Positions 60,082 to 64,000 of a stretch of 64,000 nucleotides of DNA are shown one piece after another. The stretch is from NCBI GenBank assembly GCA_938003545.1, contig CALKXY010000017.1, positions 62,001 to 126,000 on the forward strand, given 5' to 3'. Positions within the stretch are counted from its first letter, which is position 1; each line of letters opens with the position of its first letter. The position numbers were made by a program, and so were the translations under genes. The notes under the pieces were generated by a model, which worked only from the letters and a program-made list of their open reading frames with translations, searched no databases and had not been told where the DNA came from. Source of the stretch: an uncultured Caulobacterales bacterium (GTDB lineage Bacteria > Pseudomonadota > Alphaproteobacteria > Caulobacterales > Maricaulaceae).

Positions 60082-60799
60082 ATCGGAAAGAACATAGAGG
60101 CAGCGTTGCGGCTTGGCTATGGGGCAGCGCCTATGGCCCTGCGGTCAAACTCGCTTTTATAGACCGCACATGGCGTCATCCCGCATTGAGTAACACCCAA
60201 GATGCGTGGTCTGTCGTTTATCAACCCAAGTTTCATCATTCGACTGATATATCCTGCATCTCGGGCGAACCCGACCCTTTGGGCGTGCGTAGGATGACAT
60301 CAAAAGCAATGTAATCTTCAGTTTATGCCTCGGAGCTGTCTAGCTCTTGTATCTCTTAGTCTCTGCTGTCTTCGTTGGAAAAATGTTCCGTTTTACGGGA
60401 TGTTCGCGAGGGTATTTCAGGGCCCGGCGGAACCGGAATAACAATGTGGTTTTCGGCCCCAGAGGGACCCTCGCGACGACGCCTTTTTCCACTATCGGCC
60501 GAGCTACCCAGTCGAGGGGTAAACAGCTCGCGATAGGCCACCCAACTTTGCTGACGTTACCCAGCATCATCCAATGACAAGCGCCGCTCCCCACCGAACA
60601 AGCCAACGTACGCTTGGTCGCCCGTTGTGAGAAGACAAGTTTAAACTAGCCTACAAATATAGACCCAAGGACGCATCTCTTGATATTTCTGTAAGCGATT
60701 GAAACTACACGTGTTTGTTTTTCGCGATACGTGGATTAAGTTTTAAAAAGTTAGATGTTGAAAATTTTGACTGAAATAAATTTATCCTCACATCAGTCA
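60082..60799. other. 718-base gene-free region between the GT-C gene and uvrD
   Basis: Short open frames exist on both strands (about 76-88 codons around 60340-60606) but none has a recognisable domain, ribosome site or codon pattern, and they cross strong RNA-like hairpins. The left end holds the leftward uvrD promoter region and the right end the GT-C 3' region, which is AT-rich. The structured part is listed separately. Confidence 0.5.
60404..60566. ncRNA. Candidate structured RNA with three hairpins
   Basis: Helix 1: TCGCGAGGGT (60404-60413) with ACCCTCGCGA (60467-60476), enclosing GGGCC/GGCCC and AACC/GGTT. Helix 2: CTATCG (60492-60497) with CGATAG (60531-60536), enclosing GAGCT/AGCTC and ACCC/GGGT. 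Helix 3: TGCTG (60549-60553) with CAGCA (60562-60566). Three stacked perfect or near-perfect helices in 163 bases point to a functional RNA. Strand and class are not determined. Confidence 0.4.
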
Positions 60800-62116
60800 T
60801 CAGGCCTTTGTCGCTTTAATTTTCCAGATAATATCAAAAGCGAAAGCCAAGATGAGGCCAAGTAATAGGATATGGGAAGGCCAGTTTGGTTGTTCCCATA
60901 TGCCCTGTGACAGCCATTTATTCAAAACAATATAGGATAGAGGCGCTAAAGTCATTGCGGTGAAAAGCGTCAAATTAGGTTTTAAAGCAAGAAAAGGAAC
61001 AAGGGCTAACATGTACCATGGGAATAGAACGGGGCTAAGAAGAAGAGGGCAGGCTAAAGTTAGAATGAGGGCAAACTCTATATGACCTTTACGGGCAAGT
61101 TTCGCGCTTAAACCGAAGCCACATAGAGCCAATCCCGTGATTAAAAACAAGAATTGTGATCCAGTGAGTCCTACCCAATCTTTAAGTGCGTCTAAATATG
61201 GATAAAACGGTGCGCCGCCGCGCCATTTTTCAAAAAATGTGGGTAGTAAACCTAAGGGTTTATAACCGAGACCAAACATCATGAGGTAAATAGTAAGCCA
61301 CGTCATAGCTGAGCTGAGAAACAACTTTAATGCCTTGCGAGGGTTAAGATAAAACAGAAATGGGCCAACCAATACAGCGGGTAAAAACTTGGTCGTGGCG
61401 GCTATCCCTATAATAATACCTGCAATTACAATTTTATCTTTCTGAATACAGAAAAGTGCTGCAATTACGCCTAAGGCACTGAAAATATCCAAATGTCCTC
61501 CGACCTGTGTTTCAAGCAATAACAACGGACTAAATGCAAGTAGAACAAAGTGTTTGAGTGCGTTGCGTTGTTCTAACAATTTATATGTCAAAATAAGGCT
61601 AGCGATCAGTGCCAATGTGACCATGCCTTTCCAAACCCAAAGGCTGTAGACTGGGCCTGCCATGGCACAAATTGCAAACAGCGATAATGCACCAGGGGGA
61701 TAAAGCGTAGGGTATTGAGCGTGTTCTTCTGGCGTCGGCCAAATTTCACGAAGGTGAGAAACACGAGGGTTATCAGGAGCGATTACATATGGGTCAAAAC
61801 CGGATAGAAACATGGCTCCATCCCACATGTATCGTTGAACATCATTCGATGTATATGGAGAGAGAGGCGCAAGGCATAAACATAACAAGATACTTAGGAT
61901 GAAAATACATTGAGGTGATGTAATTTCTTTATGCCACACAATGATTGAAACCGCAGTCATGCAGAAGGAAACTGTAATATATCCTGTTCCAATATATGCA
62001 GGCATTACCGTTGGTAAAACATATAGGCTTGTTACGAGACACAACCCGACAGCAAATAACCAAAAATTTCCTTTGGAAAGACTTCTAGCTGTGACGACCT
62101 CTTTGGCATAGAACAT
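60800..62116 (-). CDS. GT-C fold polyprenol-dependent glycosyltransferase (membrane)
   Basis: 438 residues and about 11-12 membrane helices. 'YTSNDVQRYMWDG' near 88 holds the Asp expected in the first periplasmic loop of GT-C enzymes, and 'YPTLYPPGALSLF' and 'KFLPAVLVGPFLFY' resemble GT87/mannosyltransferase-like proteins. It probably transfers a sugar from a polyprenyl phosphate donor on the outer face of the inner membrane. It lies 11 bases downstream of the GT2 gene, so both are likely one operon. Confidence 0.78.
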   Translation of the reverse strand: MFYAKEVVTARSLSKGNFWLFAVGLCLVTSLYVLPTVMPAYIGTGYITVSFCMTAVSIIVWHKEITSPQCIFILSILLCLCLAPLSPYTSNDVQRYMWDGAMFLSGFDPYVIAPDNPRVSHLREIWPTPEEHAQYPTLYPPGALSLFAICAMAGPVYSLWVWKGMVTLALIASLILTYKLLEQRNALKHFVLLAFSPLLLLETQVGGHLDIFSALGVIAALFCIQKDKIVIAGIIIGIAATTKFLPAVLVGPFLFYLNPRKALKLFLSSAMTWLTIYLMMFGLGYKPLGLLPTFFEKWRGGAPFYPYLDALKDWVGLTGSQFLFLITGLALCGFGLSAKLARKGHIEFALILTLACPLLLSPVLFPWYMLALVPFLALKPNLTLFTAMTLAPLSYIVLNKWLSQGIWEQPNWPSHILLLGLILAFAFDIIWKIKATKA

Positions 62117-62127
62117 AAATGCCCTGC

Positions 62128-63711
62128 TTACTCCATCACGATGGGTTTAACGACGGTATCGATTTTAGGTCCAACAGAGTAAGGGGAGGACTTTAAGGGT
62201 TCAGGAATTGCCGTAGATCTATCGCGTTTGCTTGTCTTTCGATCGTCTAAAACTTCCTTTAAACTTGAAAGTGATGTGTAGAAAAAGCCTGCTGCAAACA
62301 GGAGAAGAAACGGAATGACCACCCAATAGGACCGACTTATAGCCCATACTAAAAACCCACTATAGAGGAAGGCTAAGGATAGCTCTAGAAGTGTAGCGGA
62401 TAACTCACTGTGCGTTTTATAACTATGTTTAAGTGCGACCTTATCTGCACGACCACCTGTTTTAGGCGTGCGTTCAAATCCCGTTTTATATCCGATCAGT
62501 GCCTCTATCACGGCACGTCCATTGTTTACGCCCAAACCAATCGAGGTCGCCAATAAGGCCGGCATGATAAAGAGTTTGTCCAAAACCTTTCCGTAAAGGC
62601 GTTTCTGTCCACTTAAGAAAAAATAGGCGTGGCTGAGAGATGCAAATGCGAAGATCGGGATATCAAGCCATATCAGTAAATTAGGGTCCATTTGCTGCCT
62701 GATATGAACAGTTGGGAGCAAGAAGAATAAGCTGTCAATGAACATGAAAAGATAGGTTAAATTTGCGGTCAGATGTAATGTCGCTTCGATCTTATTCTTG
62801 AGCGCGATTTCAGATGCCCAAATTGTCGTGAGAATCTTTTTCATGACTTCAATCGTGCCTTTTGCCCAGCGATGTTGCTGTACCTTAAAGGCTCTCATGC
62901 TTTCTGGTATTTCGCTAGGGCAGCCAATTTCGGGGCGATAGACAAATTGCCATCCGCGCATTTGTGCCCGGTAACTTAAGTCTGTATCCTCGGTTAAAGT
63001 ATCTGCCTTCCAACCACCAGCGTCTATAATTGTTTCTTTACGCCAAACACCAGCAGTACCGTTAAAATTAAAAAAGACACCTTTTCCATAACGCGTCACT
63101 TGCTCAACTCCAAAGTGAGCGTCCAGCATAATGGCTTGCAGTCGGGTTAATGTATTTTTCCGGCTGTTCAAATATGTCCATCTACTTTGGACAAGGCCTA
63201 TATTTTTGTCCTTGAAAAAGGGGATCGACTTTAAAAGAAAGTCAGCGTTAGGCATGAAGTCAGCATCAAAAATAGCAATTAGATCACCTTTTACGTCATC
63301 CATTGCATCTGCGAGTGCCCCAGCTTTATATCCAATACGATTATCACGGCGCACGTGATCAATATCAAATCCAAGGTGTTTATAATGTGCGACACGTTCT
63401 GCGACAATTTCAATGCTCTCATCAGTCGAGTCATCAAGAACTTGAATGTGTAATTTATCTTTTGGATACTCAAGACGCGCGACACAATCTATGATCCGAG
63501 CAACAACAAATTTCTCATTATATAAAGGGATTTGAACGGTAACATAAGGATATTCTGAAAGCGCAGGGAGGGCGGCATCTTCTAACCCTTTCAGCTTGCC
63601 GATCAAACGCCTCGCCGCCAAACTATGATATATGCGGTGTGCGCCATATATACATAAAATGGAGACGAGGACGTAGTGAACGCCTAATATTGCCAAGGCA
63701 CTGAACGACAT
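62128..63711 (-). CDS. Glycosyltransferase family 2, cellulose-synthase-like
   Basis: 527 residues. N-terminal helix, then a cytosolic GT-A domain: 'QVLDDSTDESI' near 91, 'AIFDADFMP' near 145 (DxD), 'LTEDTDLSYRAQMRGW' near 238 (base) and 'QQHRWAKG' near 279 (QxxRW), the full set of processive beta-glycan synthases. At least five C-terminal membrane helices form the channel. Relatives include glucomannan synthases. It probably polymerises or extends an envelope or exopolysaccharide. Clustered with the GT-C gene. Confidence 0.88.
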   Translation of the reverse strand: MSFSALAILGVHYVLVSILCIYGAHRIYHSLAARRLIGKLKGLEDAALPALSEYPYVTVQIPLYNEKFVVARIIDCVARLEYPKDKLHIQVLDDSTDESIEIVAERVAHYKHLGFDIDHVRRDNRIGYKAGALADAMDDVKGDLIAIFDADFMPNADFLLKSIPFFKDKNIGLVQSRWTYLNSRKNTLTRLQAIMLDAHFGVEQVTRYGKGVFFNFNGTAGVWRKETIIDAGGWKADTLTEDTDLSYRAQMRGWQFVYRPEIGCPSEIPESMRAFKVQQHRWAKGTIEVMKKILTTIWASEIALKNKIEATLHLTANLTYLFMFIDSLFFLLPTVHIRQQMDPNLLIWLDIPIFAFASLSHAYFFLSGQKRLYGKVLDKLFIMPALLATSIGLGVNNGRAVIEALIGYKTGFERTPKTGGRADKVALKHSYKTHSELSATLLELSLAFLYSGFLVWAISRSYWVVIPFLLLFAAGFFYTSLSSLKEVLDDRKTSKRDRSTAIPEPLKSSPYSVGPKIDTVVKPIVME

Positions 63712-63723
63712 GCTTCTAGAATT

Positions 63724-64000
63724 CTAAAAAGACGAAACAAGGGCGACCTGAATATTCGTCCCTTTCAATGTATTGTCTCCATAGACAGCCGTCGTACCAG
63801 TGATCTCTGCCGCAATAGTGTCGGAAATTTTGTACCCTGCCGTATACTCCACGCGTCCAAGGTCGAATTCGAGTGGCAATTGCGGGTTTAGTGCAGTTTC
63901 TACAGACACAGGCGTATCAAGACCGAAATCTACATTTGAACTCCCTGCGGCATGTATGCCGTCGAGTTTCGTTCTCAAGTAAGTGCGTTCATTTACATCA
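63724..64000 (-). CDS. Probable outer-membrane beta-barrel protein, C-terminal part
   Basis: The frame is open through the right window edge, so only the last 91 residues are seen. Alternating polar/hydrophobic strands ('RVEYTAGYKISDTIAAEITG', 'NIQVALVSSF') and a C-terminal Phe fit the last strands of an outer-membrane beta barrel. It lies 12 bases upstream of the GT2 gene in the same direction and may be its outer-membrane partner. Confidence 0.6.
   Translation of the reverse strand, partial: DVNERTYLRTKLDGIHAAGSSNVDFGLDTPVSVETALNPQLPLEFDLGRVEYTAGYKISDTIAAEITGTTAVYGDNTLKGTNIQVALVSSF

Noticed and set aside
60340-60606. 76- to 88-codon frames on both strands in the uvrD-GT gap
   Set aside because: They cross strong hairpins, have no domain or start signal, and occur on both strands at once, as expected from structured RNA or chance.

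Overview
The window is a chromosomal segment of an alphaproteobacterium, most likely a Hyphomonadaceae/Maricaulales relative (marine, Caulobacter-like). By eye the GC content is moderate, near 50%. The placement rests on three points: the gene order rnpB-mraZ-rsmH-ftsL-ftsI-murEF-mraY-murD-ftsW-murGCB-ddl-ftsQAZ-lpxC-bamD-recN-ligA; the uvrC-pgsA neighbourhood; and three exact TTAA-N7-TTAA sites of the CtrA type, two of them in front of cell-division genes. No rRNA, tRNA, CRISPR array, prophage or complete insertion sequence was seen.

Left part (1-11069). A secreted protein cut by the window edge and a HAD phosphatase on the minus strand are followed by a large M16 metalloprotease lipoprotein and a TadG-like membrane-anchored VWA protein on the plus strand. 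A bidirectional terminator separates these from a minus-strand group: FKBP lipoprotein, CoxE-like VWA protein, Kazal-inhibitor lipoprotein and DUF533 protein. A penicillin-acylase-family enzyme follows on the plus strand.

Middle part (11070-27790). A gene-poor stretch surrounds alr and the LysM/BON protein Kbp and contains a candidate small RNA. Then comes a plus-strand series: a 42-residue membrane peptide, a CaCA exchanger, a pterin module (PTPS-like protein, PTR1/FolM-like reductase, FolB), a DUF2237 protein, uvrC, two CDP-alcohol phosphatidyltransferases (one divergent, one pgsA), a TerB-DnaJ protein, an EamA transporter and ampD. A minus-strand group carries a DUF1304 protein, a D-aminoacylase-like enzyme, a BASS transporter and a lipoprotein amidohydrolase, which looks like uptake and hydrolysis of small acyl/amide compounds.

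Central block (27841-52195). RNase P RNA is followed by a CtrA site and MraZ boxes, then an almost gapless division and cell-wall operon. Most genes overlap by 1-17 bases, so translational coupling is likely. The block makes lipid-linked peptidoglycan precursors (MurC-F, MraY, MurG, Ddl, MurB) and the divisome (FtsL, I, W, Q, A, Z). ftsZ has its own CtrA site and a strong terminator. lpxC (lipid A), bamD (outer-membrane protein assembly), recN and ligA follow.

Right part (52192-64000). Minus-strand genes encode a small ABM-family monooxygenase, a redoxin, a Xaa-Pro aminopeptidase, PrmA with a coupled hydrolase-like lipoprotein, and UvrD helicase. A 46-residue arginine-rich peptide gene with its own hairpin and terminator lies between them. 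A 718-base gene-free stretch with long RNA-like hairpins separates uvrD from a glycan locus: a GT-C membrane glycosyltransferase, a GT2 synthase and the end of a probable outer-membrane protein. The points most worth a second look are the divergent PTPS/reductase/FolB module, the arginine-rich peptide, the structured intergenic RNAs, and the altered CDP-alcohol phosphatidyltransferase beside pgsA.
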